Below are positions 10,893-22,058 of a stretch of 64,000 bases of DNA, piece after piece (the stretch's first letter is position 1; every line of letters starts with the position of its first letter). The stretch is from the NCBI GenBank assembly GCA_028456385.1, contig JALNQF010000171.1, forward strand, positions 1 through 64,000, written 5' to 3'. Source of the stretch: Ophiosphaerella korrae (lineage: Eukaryota > Ascomycota > Dothideomycetes > Pleosporales > Phaeosphaeriaceae). Both the position numbers and the translations under genes were made by a program. Below the pieces are notes generated by a model. It was not told the origin of the DNA, made no database searches, and saw only the letters and a program-made list of their open reading frames with translations.

Positions 10893-12101
10893 TTATTTGA
10901 GAAACTTACTAAACAAGTCCTTCCCACCTTTAACCAACCGGTGCGCCTCGCCATGCAAATTGCCGATGCCATGGAAGCTCCCATGATGCCCATTTTCGTA
11001 CTTCAACATGGTGCGCTCGCCACCGCCCACGCCATTACACTGGCCCTGGCCCCCGCAGTCGCCGCCAGGACACCCGGAGATGAAGTGGTCGACAACACCG
11101 CAGCACCGCCCGCACTCGCCGGACCCCATGAATGGCCCGCCTTCGCCCCAGCCCACGCGCATCAGCCGCGCTTTGCGCCCTTCCCACCCCGTTTTCTCGT
11201 CCGTCGCGTGGAATACGGCCCAGACCTCTGGTCCCCCCGGTGCGTCGACGAGCACGAAGTTGCCGTGGCCCGGGCCGTACGGGGGCGTCTGGTCGGTGCT
11301 GGCCTGGAGTAAAGGGCGGTTGGACTTGGCCCATGAGGTGGGGTCGAGCGGGTCGCCGCCGGTGTAGTACAGGATGTTCATTTTGTACTCGTGGGTCCAG
11401 GAGCCGGCACACGAGTAGATGATGCCGGACCAGCGACCGTCGGGCGAGCACAGGAATTGCGGTCCCTCGTTTATGCCCGACATGCCGGAGAATTCGAATT
11501 GCAGGTCGGGCGTGCTGATGCGCAGGAGGCGGCCTTGACACGAGGTTGGGGACGACATTTCGATGATGAAGATTTCTTGCCGAGATTCATTGGCGTGGGT
11601 GCCGAGGGGCCAGCCGGAGTAGACGAAGAGCATTTTGCCTTGTAGGGTGATGACTGTGCCGTCGATTTGCCATTGGTCGTTGGGGAGCCCCGTCATGCGG
11701 CCGTGGAAACTCCATTTGTCCTTGTCCATAGGCGAGGAGTCGGATTCTGGGCCGGCGAGAACGTACATTCTGTGAGATCGGTTGCCAATCTGAGGATCAG
11801 CAGCAGCGAAGTAGACGTACCAGCGTCCATGGATGGAATGTATCTCTGGAGCCCAAAGGTCGGCAGAGTATGGCTGATCAGGTGGGGGGCGCCATATCAC
11901 CTCTTTTTTGCAGTGTGCTTCAAAGTTAAAGAGACTTTCTGCTGACCAGATTTCAATGTGGCCACCGCATGTGAATGTCATGTAATAGATGCCTTTATCC
12001 AATAGCACATACGGATCAGCACAAGCACTGCTTGTGATTGTGAGAATTGTGTCGTTATAGGGTGACGTCTGCATGTGCATCTGGCCTGGAAAGTCCTCCA
12101 T
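10893..12101 (-). CDS. Glycoside hydrolase family 43 protein
   Basis: Single exon, 402 residues. The five-bladed propeller signatures of GH43 (arabinofuranosidase/xylosidase type) are visible. D29 in CADPYV is the expected general base. SADLWAPEIHSIHGRWYVYFA (about 79-99) is the typical second blade. D147 in QIDGTV fits the pKa-modulating Asp, and E212 in INEGPQF fits the general acid. GHGNF near 290 matches the conserved late His. It should cleave arabinose or xylose side chains of plant hemicellulose. No signal peptide is present at the chosen ATG, and no convincing upstream leader exon was seen, so it may be intracellular or the start may be missing. The last 60 residues are Gly/Cys/His-rich and outside the usual fold. 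Confidence 0.85.
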   Translation of the reverse strand: MEDFPGQMHMQTSPYNDTILTITSSACADPYVLLDKGIYYMTFTCGGHIEIWSAESLFNFEAHCKKEVIWRPPPDQPYSADLWAPEIHSIHGRWYVYFAAADPQIGNRSHRMYVLAGPESDSSPMDKDKWSFHGRMTGLPNDQWQIDGTVITLQGKMLFVYSGWPLGTHANESRQEIFIIEMSSPTSCQGRLLRISTPDLQFEFSGMSGINEGPQFLCSPDGRWSGIIYSCAGSWTHEYKMNILYYTGGDPLDPTSWAKSNRPLLQASTDQTPPYGPGHGNFVLVDAPGGPEVWAVFHATDEKTGWEGRKARLMRVGWGEGGPFMGSGECGRCCGVVDHFISGCPGGDCGGQGQCNGVGGGERTMLKYENGHHGSFHGIGNLHGEAHRLVKGGKDLFSKFLK

Positions 12102-12960
12102 CTTGCTAGCTCTTTAAGACTCCTTAACCTTGGAAATATTCCAGTTGCATTGGAAGAGTCCTGCTCAGGTGGGTGAGGCCCAACGTTGAGGCAAAAGTGA
12201 AACCAACATGCGGTCGCGTGTGTGGCTGTGGCCACATGACATTTCGGGCGCTACGCGTGACACCCGGTAATATTTGCTCAAAGTAGTTAGATGGCTGGCA
12301 CTTGTTTCTCGTTGAACCGGTCGTATTCATCAGATACAAACACGGGGCGGCTCGCCATGTGGAGACGCGAAGAGGTTGCATGATGTGAGCGAAATGCAGC
12401 CGAGGCCAGTCAAGATTGAAATTAGCCCCCCCCCCTGTGGCTGATAATGTGGGGTAAAAGAATTTCAAACAACGCTCGCAACAATGTCTTGCAACAAACA
12501 ACATGCAAGCGCAGTCACAGCGGCAAACATTGTTCAACATTCGTGTAATCGATTATTCACCCCTACTTTTATTCCCCACTCTCGTTATAACCAAGGCATA
12601 TGCATTATGCTAACCTCTCCTCGTCCGACAACACCGTACAAGTTCTAGCTCCGGACGACAAGAAGCACGTGACAGAATGCGAACGAGAACGGTCTGCGGC
12701 TTTCGCAGCCAAACACTAGTAATAGACGGATGAAGAAGTAGTTTCATATCGTAGCATGCGTGCATCTCGGCATTAAGTAGGCGAGGTATCCAAATTGAAC
12801 TTTACGAGCACACAAAAATCTTGTGTGCAAAAGAAAGATTGTTCCAAAAACGCCGTATTCATGTATGACCACGTTGACTGTAACGTGGAAAGTCGCAGTG
12901 CCAAAACGCTGTGGGGGAGAATCCTTGAAGAAGTATATAGAAATTAGGTACGACGATGGC
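12102..12960. other. Intergenic, GH43 promoter side and SPA2 3' flank
   Basis: No gene seen. A C9-type run lies near 12427. CACGTG occurs near 12667. Confidence 0.5.
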
Positions 12961-15798
12961 TTATAGCTCTGTCTTGAGGTTTTGCTCAAAGGTCAGCTCG
13001 CCGGACTCAATGCGGTCGACGCGGAGAACAAGTTCCTATAGTCCATGTTTAGTTGATTCGGGTAATAAATAGGTCATGTCTCAATATACCTTTAATGCTC
13101 TCGCAGTCTTGAATGCCAGCGGTGGGATCTTATCACGTCCGCCTCCCCTCACGTCTACAGCCAGCATGTTTTGTCGACAGTCCTCGAGAACGTCAACAAC
13201 AGGCAGAGCGTGCTTCTTTAGTGCTGGGTTGGATAGCTTATTAACGGCATCGTAGGTCTTGTTACCAGTGTCTTCGACTGCCTGTGATATGTCTTGGATA
13301 TATTCGTAGATATCATGCTCATCAGCTGGAGTAGAGGTAGGATTAGAACGAATTATGTTGACGAGTGGCTGAATGCTTTGGACTAAAAGTGCTGTTTGAT
13401 CCTCCAGATAATTCTTGAATTCAGTCATCCCGCTGTCAACATGGACAGGCGCGCCATTGATCTGGCCGCTTTGTCGATCGTAGCCACTGTATGGTGAACT
13501 GTACGTGCTGTATCCAGTGGTGTCGCTGCTGCCTCCTCGGCTGCTTTGGTGACGACGATGGCCAAAATTTGAGTTGGGGCCGTTGGATGTTCCATTGGCG
13601 TTATTAGGGTTGAAGGCAGTGTAACCTGAGAAGACAGCTGGCTTCAGTGGCATAGGTCTGTCGTCATCCTCGCCCTGTTCAAGCTCGCCTTGAGGAGTCG
13701 GTCGCACCTTTACATGCTTTACTAGCTCCACAATGGCGGTCGAAAGATGGCTTGCGGCTGCGTCTAGGAGACTGATAGGTGAGACACCACCCGATGAGAC
13801 GTGGTTCTTGGTCGCTGTGATTAGGTTGTTGGCGGTTGCACTGACACGAGACTTGAGTTTCGCTTGTTGCTTCTCAGGACTGGCCATGATATCTCCGCTA
13901 ATGCTGCTGTTAGGTGACTGCATTTGTGACAAGGGCGTGCTGTCGATGTCTCCGGTAATTGCGCGAACACATTTAACGACGTGACGCATGCTCTCGAGTG
14001 TCTGTTCAGCGCCTGACCTCCGCGCGGTCAAGAGTAGCTCATCGATGCCCAGCTGGAACTTAGTGACGTTCACATCCTTGACTAGCCCATCGGGTGAGGT
14101 AAAGTTGGCATCGCGCGCGAAGCCACCCATATCTGGTAATGAGAGAGAGGATAACCCAATCGATGATGCCTTGAGCGTTCGGAGCTGGGTCTTGACGCGA
14201 GCATAGCGAGACTTCCAGTCTTTGAGTTCTTCTTCCAACGATGAGACCTGTTGGACCAGACGTTCTTCTTTTTCCACCGCAGCATCACTACGTGACGACA
14301 GCTCCCTCATTTCCAGAAGAAAGGTAGATGCATCTTGTCGAACCTCCTCAGTTACCTGTTGCTGTTCAAGTAGTTCCTGCTCCAGCTCTTCACATCGTTG
14401 TCGCCACTCTCCGTCGCCGTCGCCGCCGCCAGATGTTTGTTGAGACGATTTTGACTCGAGTTCGGTGATTTGTGCACGAAGACTTCTTTGCGAATCTTCG
14501 TTTCCTGTCCGGAGCCTATCGATCTCTGCACGTAGTGACGAGTTGAGATCTTCAGCCTTCTGCACCTTCTCTTCTAACGAGTATCGGAGATCGTCCCATT
14601 CTGCTCGCTCCGAGGCAGTGTTTCCATCCCTCATACTATCCGCGTCTCTTAGTCGTTGAATTTCATCATCCTTGTCTCGCGCCAAGCTTTCCATAGACTG
14701 AACCTTTTCCTGCAGCTCTGTGACTTGGCTCTCAAGATCCGATACCACCTTGTCTCGTGCCATGCTCATGCTCATGCTCTTTGCGCTCTTGTTGGTTTGC
14801 CGCCTGGCAGCAGCCCCTTCTAGGTTGAACGAGTCGTCGTCGTCGTCGTCGTCAGCCGCACTGTCATCGTCGTCTTCCACCAGAGTGCCTTTATTTGGTA
14901 CGATGGTATTTTGCTGGAATGTTTTTGGCAGCGGTCGGCCAAACGAGTTTGGCGGTCCTGGCATGAGCCCGGCTGGTGGAGGGCCTGGAGGACCGCCCTG
15001 TGGAGGCGGCCCTCGATAACCCGGCCCCGGCGGTGGGCGATTCATCCCGTTTGGTGTGCCCGACCGGCTAGGCGGTCCTCTGTTACTTATGCGGCTTGCA
15101 ATGCTGGCAGCAGGACTCGCAGACCGCGGCAAGTCCCCAGCTGTGAAGCGAGGAAACCTGCGCTCGAGCTCGTAGAAGACATCGGTGGCGAGCTGGCGGA
15201 AGCGCTCGAGAGGCAGGGTGGACAACTTTTGGCGGGCCTGGTTTCGTTTGGGGTGGAAGTTGTTCTTGGGCAGGAGGAACTTAGGCGTCTCGTTGCCGGG
15301 GGCGCCTGGGCCTCCTCGTTTGCGGTCGTCTTCTCTGCGGATGGATTCATCGTAGACATCAGTGCTAAGTTCCTGGAACTGCACAGCCGACAGCCTCGTA
15401 AGCTTGTCCTTGGCCCTGCTAGGACGGGGGTTCCCCTGCGCATCGTTCAAGTATGGCCCCAGGTATGCTTTCAGGACCTTGAAATGCTCTAGCAGCGTCT
15501 CCTCGAGCAGCTGCATCTTCCGGGTGCTGTTTACACTCGAGGCGCTCATTCGCGAGCCGTACAGGCCGGTGCCGTCGCTGGAGCGGCCCACGGAGCTGGG
15601 CGGCGACGGGTTGCCGTTGGGTGGGGGGCGCATTCCATTGAGCATGCCTCCATCGGGGGCGTTGGAGGCGCCGTATGTGTTGGGGGGGATGGTGGGAGAG
15701 TAGGGATTGTCGCCGGCGATGTTCTGATAGCGGGTGATGGGAGACCAGTCCTGGCTGTCGGTGGAGACGGGCGACAGCGTGCCGTTGCGGGCGTTCAT
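12961..15798 (-). CDS. SPA2: Polarisome scaffold protein SPA2
   Basis: Exons 15798-13090 and 13035-12961 give about 927 residues; the 54-nt intron (13036-13089) is needed to reach the conserved tail ELVLRVDRIESGELTFEQ. I start at MNARNGT (15798); the frame is open 23 codons further but that part does not look native. Two Spa2/GIT homology repeats lie at about residues 131-156 (KDKLTRLSAVQFQELSTDVY) and 188-217 (RQKLSTLPLERFRQLATDVF). A Pro/Gly-rich linker and an acidic Asp run follow, then a long coiled coil (about 355-555) and a conserved C-terminal domain. The protein organises formin and MAPK partners at growing hyphal tips. Asp-run GAC/GAT repeats occur near 14836-14875. Confidence 0.9.
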
Positions 15799-16651
15799 CG
15801 TGGCCGGGCTGAAACGCGGAGTGCGGTAGAGTGAGGTGCAGCAAGGCAAAAAAGAGAGTAAGGGCACTGGCAGCGTCCAGCCAAAGAGCCCGCAGCGCAG
15901 CCAGAGCGATGGAGAAAGGGATTAGCTAACGAGGACGAGGGCGGCTGCTGGAGCGACCATGGGCTAAGAGGCTTTTGAGGAAGCTCAAGCTTCGCGCGCA
16001 CCAAAAGTCGGTGATGCCCCTTTCGCATAGGGCTTGGCCTAGTGCGTCGCGCGCCAGCTAAGCCGGGGTCAGGGACACAAAGCCGCCTAGTGGCCACCGC
16101 ATGCTGTTGGCTGTTGGTGGACGCACCCGGTGCTGGCAGCGAGATACACGGCAGGCTGCATTCATCCAGGATCCATTGGGCTGTTCCGTCGTGACAGCGG
16201 CTGCAGGCCATCGCGCGTCGCAGTCGCCCACACAGCGAGCGCGCCAGCAGCGACGCGCCACGGCTCCTCACAGCGCTTGCCTCCTCTTGACGGGTGCTCG
16301 ACTCCTCGCACGGCATCCAGATTCCAGACACTCGGCGATCTGAGCGGGCACGGGCGAGCAGCCAGCCTCATTTCAGCAGAGTGGGTATAAGATTACAGCT
16401 TCATGTGCCCTGTCCAGCCCTCCCGCCGGCCCTGTCCCGTCTCACATGATCTCACCGGGCGTGGTTTCCCTCTTGAAAACGCCCCTTCCGCCACCGGCTA
16501 CCAGGACCGTTGCCAGGACCGTTGCCACGCCACGTGCGCCTATCGATTGCGATATACTTGGACTGCACGCCCATTCATCCTCACTCAACTATCTATTACC
16601 AATCTCCTAGCATCTACCTACACGCTACACGCCCCCCTCACCCCTCACCCC
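15799..16651. other. SPA2 promoter side and 3' flank of the ING gene
   Basis: About 850 bases, GC-rich, no gene supported. Several open frames on both strands are chance frames of GC-rich DNA. Confidence 0.5.
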
Positions 16652-17968
16652 TCACCGTACCCGCTTGATCTTGTTCGATGGCTGCTTCGTGCACGCCGGA
16701 CACAGCCAGTCGCCCACCGGCTCTTCCTTGATTCCCACACACTCCCAGTGGAACCATTGATATTTGCACTCGTCATTGTCGCATGCCACCATGTCGCCAA
16801 AGCTGACCCGCTGGCAGAAGCAGTACTTGGTGTCGTCCGACTCGTCTTCATCGCCCTCGCCGCCCCCAACTCCTGACATGTCTTCGTCTTCTGTGCCAGC
16901 TTCACTTGCCACGCTCTCGTCGTCAGCCGTCGTTGATGGTGATGCTCTTGACCCGCCTTTTCGTCGCTTCTTGTTGATCCCTGACTTGGCCGTCAGCGCT
17001 GCCTTGCGCAGCGGTTGCTGCGGTTTCGCCTTCTTAACCGTGAGTGCGTTCTTTTGTGGCCTGGGCCCAACGCTGCCCGCGCGAGAGCCCGGCGTTGAAG
17101 GCTTGGGGGTCCCCGGCCCAATCGAGCCTTGTCGCGCTAAACTAGATGGTGCCGAAGGGAGGGGGCCGATGCTTCCAGTTGGTCGTCGGCGTTTGCTGTC
17201 ACTTCCAGTAGACATTTCTCGCTCTTGTCGAGCATTGGTTTGTGTCGCCGTCTGTGCATTGGCAAGTCTTTGTTGATTTAGTAGGGCTTGCGCCTGCATA
17301 GTCTGTAGTGATGGGCTTGGTCTGGTGACATTGGTCGCATCTCGAATGCGTGCAATAGCTGCTGCTTGTGCGAGGTTAGGGGCGCCGCCACCTTGATTGC
17401 CAGATACTGGATGCAGTGGAGTACTTGCCCCCGTATTTGTCAGTGATGACGGTGGTACCATATTGCCTGGCGAGTCTCTGAGTAAAGAGGGCATTTGAGG
17501 ATCTGACGGTATTGAGCCATCATTTTGGAGGTCTCGCAGTTTTATGTCTAGCCGCTTGACATGGCGGTCCATCTGCATGTGTGAGCGAACTTCCATCCAA
17601 ACAGTCCTGTTTACTTACAAGTCCAGCTGCTTTCTCAGACAACCCTATCTTCTCCTCTTGTAATATTTGCGCACGCTCATAGTTCTGCAAGATGACTTTC
17701 GAGTACGGGTCCTCCTTAGGGTTCTGCACTAGGCTGCCATTCAGTTTGATGAATTTCTGGAGACTATTGTCGCGCTGCTGGATCGAAGTGCGTAGCTCTT
17801 GTATCTGCTGATCCTTGGCTTGCATTTCCTCATAGAGATGGGTGATTTCTGCGGGAAGATTTGCTACTACGTATTGTTAGCTAGAGCTTGCCATGTGACC
17901 TTGACTGGTAATGTACCATCGTGAATGAATTGCTCCAAAACTGTCGCAGCATCCTCGGTGACGGCCAT
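16652..17968 (-). CDS. ING-family PHD finger protein (Yng2/Pho23 type)
   Basis: Three exons: 17968-17917, 17866-17619 and 17572-16652, about 406 residues. Introns of 50 and 46 nt restore the ING N-terminal domain: TVLEQFIHD joins to VANLPAEITHLYEEMQAKD, then LSEKAAGL joins to MDRHVKRLDIKLRDLQNDG. A long Ser/Pro/Lys-rich linker (about 125-320) has basic clusters. The C-terminal C4HC3 PHD finger is complete: YCFCQRVSFG, CDNDECKYQWFHWECVG, WLCPAC. The conserved Tyr/Trp cage points to H3K4me3 binding. ING proteins are subunits of NuA4 acetyltransferase (Yng2) or Rpd3L deacetylase (Pho23); the sequence alone does not decide which. It is divergent from the HOS2-like deacetylase gene. Confidence 0.9.
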
Positions 17969-18801
17969 ATCTATATTATAAGACGTGAATACTGCGTAGA
18001 TGGAGAAATTTTGATGTTGTAGTAAATAGTCTGGGTGTTTGCAGTCGCGAATGGAGACACTACACAATAGGAAGTCCAACTCTGTGTATTCAAAGGCCGT
18101 TGAGGTCCAGATAGACAGTGCACTTGTACTGTAGCCAGATGCGCTTGCTATTTTGATGGATTTCGATGGCCTTTGATGGGGAAGGCAGTGGAAATGCAGG
18201 TGAGTGATAGCGTTGGTGAATGAAAACTCGCCGAGAATAACGAGTCGCAACGCGTTCTCTTGAATCCTATAGTTTCACCCCTAGGCGGTGAAAGGACATG
18301 TGCACGACCTCTTGATCGATTTGGTAAGTTTTCGGGGGTGTGCAAGAGCAAGCGCATGTTGAAGACATCGGCGTATGACAATGCGGCTAGATCGCCTCTC
18401 ACGTGAGCTCGGCAAATTGCAGGCCGCGTACCAATCAGATGGAATCGACGACTCAGACACGACGTGCGTTGATACTACCTCCACCAACAGTACCGACCAA
18501 GTAGAAGTAGATAAGCAGTTAAGAACGGGTGTCGAAAAGCGTCGGCGGAAATAATACGTCCTCGACCACGGCGCCAAGCCCGCGTTGACTACACCAAAGA
18601 AAAGGTCATTCCGGCCAAACTATCAAGGTGTGTTAGGTCCCATGACGTTGTGTCCATGTACAAATATCAGACAATGATTCCAGGTGGCCATGATTGGGTT
18701 GGATCTTCAATTGTAGGTTAATATGCTGACTTATAGTAAAGAGATCTCGAACCTGAGCGTTTGCCTGTTTCTCAACAGCAGATCCACCACTACTCCCCAC
18801 A
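17969..18801. promoter_or_regulatory. Shared divergent promoter region, ING gene and HOS2
   Basis: 833 bases separate the two divergent ATGs. No conserved operator was recognised. The gap could also hold unannotated 5' UTR introns. Confidence 0.5.
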
Positions 18802-20373
18802 ATGGGGTTTCCTGGATCACGACCATCTCACCAGGGTAACAATATCGTTGAAGAGTACCTCTCTCCCAACGATGCTTATTACGTTGAAGACTTCCAGGCC
18901 TTCAAGGGGCTCACAGACGCCGAAAAGATCGAGCTAATCGCACGTGAGGCCGAAGAGCATGGTCTGGAAAAGCCGCGAGGGTGGAATGTATCCTTCCACT
19001 ACAACCCTCATGTCGAATATCACCATTTTGGAAGCTCACATCCGATGAAACCATGGAGATTGACTTTAACAAAGCAACTTGTCCTCGCATACGGACTTGA
19101 GTATACCATGGATCTCTACACACCACGACCTGCAAACTTTGCTGAACTGGCTCTGTTTCATGATCGCGAATACCTCTCTTATTTGAGCAAGTAAGGACGT
19201 GCGATTCTCTTTCTCAAGACAACTACTGATGTGCGCAGGATCACCCCTCAAAATGCACAACCCGAGGACCCCCAATACATCTCGTATGGCTTTGGCGGAG
19301 ATTCAAATGATTGCCCGGTCTTTGATGGATTGTGGAACTACGTTTCTCTTTATAGCGGTGCATCCATGAGCGCGGCATGGAATCTCCTCAACAAGCAATC
19401 TGACATCGCTATCAACTGGTCTGGCGGTCTACATCACGCGAAAAAGAACCTGGCATCCGGCTTCTGCTATGTAAATGACATTGTAATTGCAATTCAATTA
19501 CTCCTTACACAACATCAACGCGTTCTATATATTGACATCGACGTACATCATGGCGACGGCGTCGAACAAGCTTTCGAATCAACCGATCGCGTCTTCACCC
19601 TATCCTACCACAAATACGGCATCGACCGCCATGGCTACCCATTCTTCCCCGGCACAGGCAATATCAACGAAATGGGCCCTACAGACCCAACCAACCGTGG
19701 CAAAGGCCACAGCCTCAATATCCCCATCGATGACGGCATCGATGACAATCAATACAAACACCTCTTCAAAACTGTAACCGGCGCCGTAATCGAAAAATAC
19801 AACCCCCAAGCCATCGTCCTCCAATCTGGCGCCGATTCCCTTGGCGGCGACCGCCTCGGCCGTTTCAACCTCAACATTAAAGCACACGGCTTCTGCATCG
19901 AAACCGTAAAACAGTACAACATTCCGCTCCTCCTCATTGGCGGCGGCGGCTACACACCCCGTAACGTCGCCCGCACATGGTGCCATGAGACAGCCGTTTG
20001 CGTCGGCGCAGAACTGCACAACGACCTGCCCGTGCATATCCCGTACATCCAGGCATTCCAGGGCGCGGAAAACGGCGACGGCGTGCTGTATCCAGATCTC
20101 CACAATGTCAAGCGCCACGACAATCTGAATACCGATGCGCACATTCAAAAGCTGATTGAGAAGGCCATGGAGAATCTGCGGTATGTGGAGGGCGCGCCGA
20201 GCGTCGTCTGCAATACGAAGGGCATTACCGAAGAGCAGATTATGCGCATTAGGGAGATGGTTGATCAGGAGTTAGAGGATGAGGCGGAGGATCGAAATTA
20301 TCTCAGTGTGGAGAATTCGAGGCGGAAGAGAGAGAGGAACGTCGGGGGAAGAGCAGAGCGGGGGGTACGGTAG
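18802..20373 (+). CDS. HOS2: Class I histone deacetylase, Hos2 type
   Basis: Exons 18802-19190 and 19239-20373, intron 48 nt, about 507 residues. The N-terminal region VSFHYNPHVEYHHFG...HPMKPWRLTLTKQLVL is Hos2/HDAC3-like rather than Rpd3-like. Catalytic elements are all present: tandem His in SGGLHHAKK (about 195-196), zinc ligands in DIDVHHGDGVEQ (about 229-240), the later Asp in SGADSLGGDRLG, and the active-site Tyr loop GGGGYTPRNVAR. In yeast Hos2 is the catalytic subunit of Set3C and removes acetyl groups from histones H3/H4 in coding regions. The C-terminus is a charged Glu/Arg-rich tail. Confidence 0.92.
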
Positions 20374-22058
20374 GGATTGGTTGGGAGGATCTGGTGAAGT
20401 TGAACGGGAGTTTGCTTGGTGGGGGTGTTATTTTTGTAAAGCTTTTGGTGTTGGTGGTGGCACGCAATACCCTTCTTTTTGCAATGTCTAGTTTCGCGGG
20501 ATATCATGCTTCCTTCCAGCGGAGAAAGAAAATTGGGGGCTGGGGCATAACCTTGACATTTAATAAAATCAATTCCGCCGAGAATTCTGATAAGAGGGTA
20601 CATGTAGTTTGTTCATAGAAACTCGTGGCTACCTTCAGCAACTTCTCAATGACTTCTTCAAATATGATACCCTGCTATTCCTCCCTTCGCGCGATAACAC
20701 ATTCGCTTGATAACAAAATAACTACAACCCCTTTCATCACATATCAACACAATTAGGAGAGACTTATTCAGTCGTACAAAAAATATCATTCGGCCGGGTG
20801 CTAATATAATGATAAGAATAGATCTAGAGTAAGGAATGTTAAAGTTTATCTATTACTTTATCCATTTAAAGCTGTCACGGGTACTTTCATGCAACCCTCG
20901 GCCGGCCACGGGCCGGCCCCGGGCCTGCTACGAGTATCCCCAGTACATATATATACTATTCTGTGCCCAGTATGCCTATTAGGCATACTGTACCTCTTTT
21001 GGGGTCACGTCTGGTCTAGTGGCACAGAGCCCGGCCTCACAAAAGCCCACGTACATGTAATATCTACTCCTAAATAATGGGAACATATTTAGTCCTATTA
21101 TACCTAGGTAGTTCATCAAAGTATATATACTTTCCCCTAACCCTTGTGTAGGTAAGCTTCATGGTCAGGCTTGATGACTTGCCTAGATACTTATCATAAC
21201 CTTAGGAACTTTGATATTTTACATCTTTATCTTGGCGCACGGCCGATTAAGTCATCGCTGCAATTATCACACTAATACTTCTGCTTTTCGGCTTGGAATT
21301 CTTAAAAAAAAATAAAAATAAAAATAAGTCATATTATATGCATGTTTATATTTAAAATTCGTCGACAGATGACTCCCGTTCATCACATAACTGTGTCCTA
21401 CTTCCCCCTCCTTGTTGCCAGCAGTCCGTTAAAAACCTGATGGACGAAAAATACTGTCCCACTTTATGATAATTCTAAGACATACAATGGGGCGTATTAC
21501 ATGAACAATTGGGCGTAGATATGCACCTCATAAAGCATGCGGGTATGCAATTAAATTTGTAGAGCTTTCTGGGAAGTGTAATTCTCTGATTTCGGGGGCG
21601 AATGGGACGATTGGTAAATACGCCTTCTATTAGGATAGGATGATCTAGCCATGTACTTAAATGCGGCTGGATTACGACACTGATGGAATCGAGACGGGTA
21701 GTTGAAGATCGTGCCTACGGTCCAGGCGCAGAGAAAATAGAAACTACACTTTGAACTGAACATGGCCAACGTATCCTCATCGGGTCAATAAGAATACTGA
21801 GTCACGAAAGAGATGCAACAAGATGCAACAGCACGATGCAATTGTCATAATTTATCACTAACACAGGTAGATAACGTACCATGCACGCCAACCCACCACA
21901 CTACAGCGAAGAAAAGAACAGAAAACAAAACTTTGTGAGTTTGGAACAACTATATCACCAAGTACTCATGTGTATGCAATTACCACGCCGTGAAAACACC
22001 ATTCAACCATAACGCCCTTCAATGATACATGCTCCTTCACATCTTTTTCCATCTCCAA
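20374..22058. other. Intergenic region between HOS2 and PRP8
   Basis: Convergent 3' flanks, about 1.7 kb, no gene. It holds the possible solo LTR at 20873-21530 and A/T-rich low-complexity DNA near 21303-21330. Confidence 0.6.
20873..21530. repeat. Possible solo LTR
   Basis: The segment begins TGTCACGGG and ends CACCTCA, giving TG...CA ends, and is flanked by the same six bases TAAAGC at 20867-20872 and 21531-21536, like a target duplication. A TATA-like run lies near 20946-20956. Against it: the termini are not inverted copies, a 6-base match can arise by chance, and no second copy is in the window. It contains GGGCCGGCCC (20910-20919) and an 11-bp-arm palindrome at 20968-20990. Confidence 0.3.

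Noticed and set aside
19600..20148. Antisense frame of 182 codons in HOS2
   Set aside because: Mirror of the deacetylase catalytic domain.
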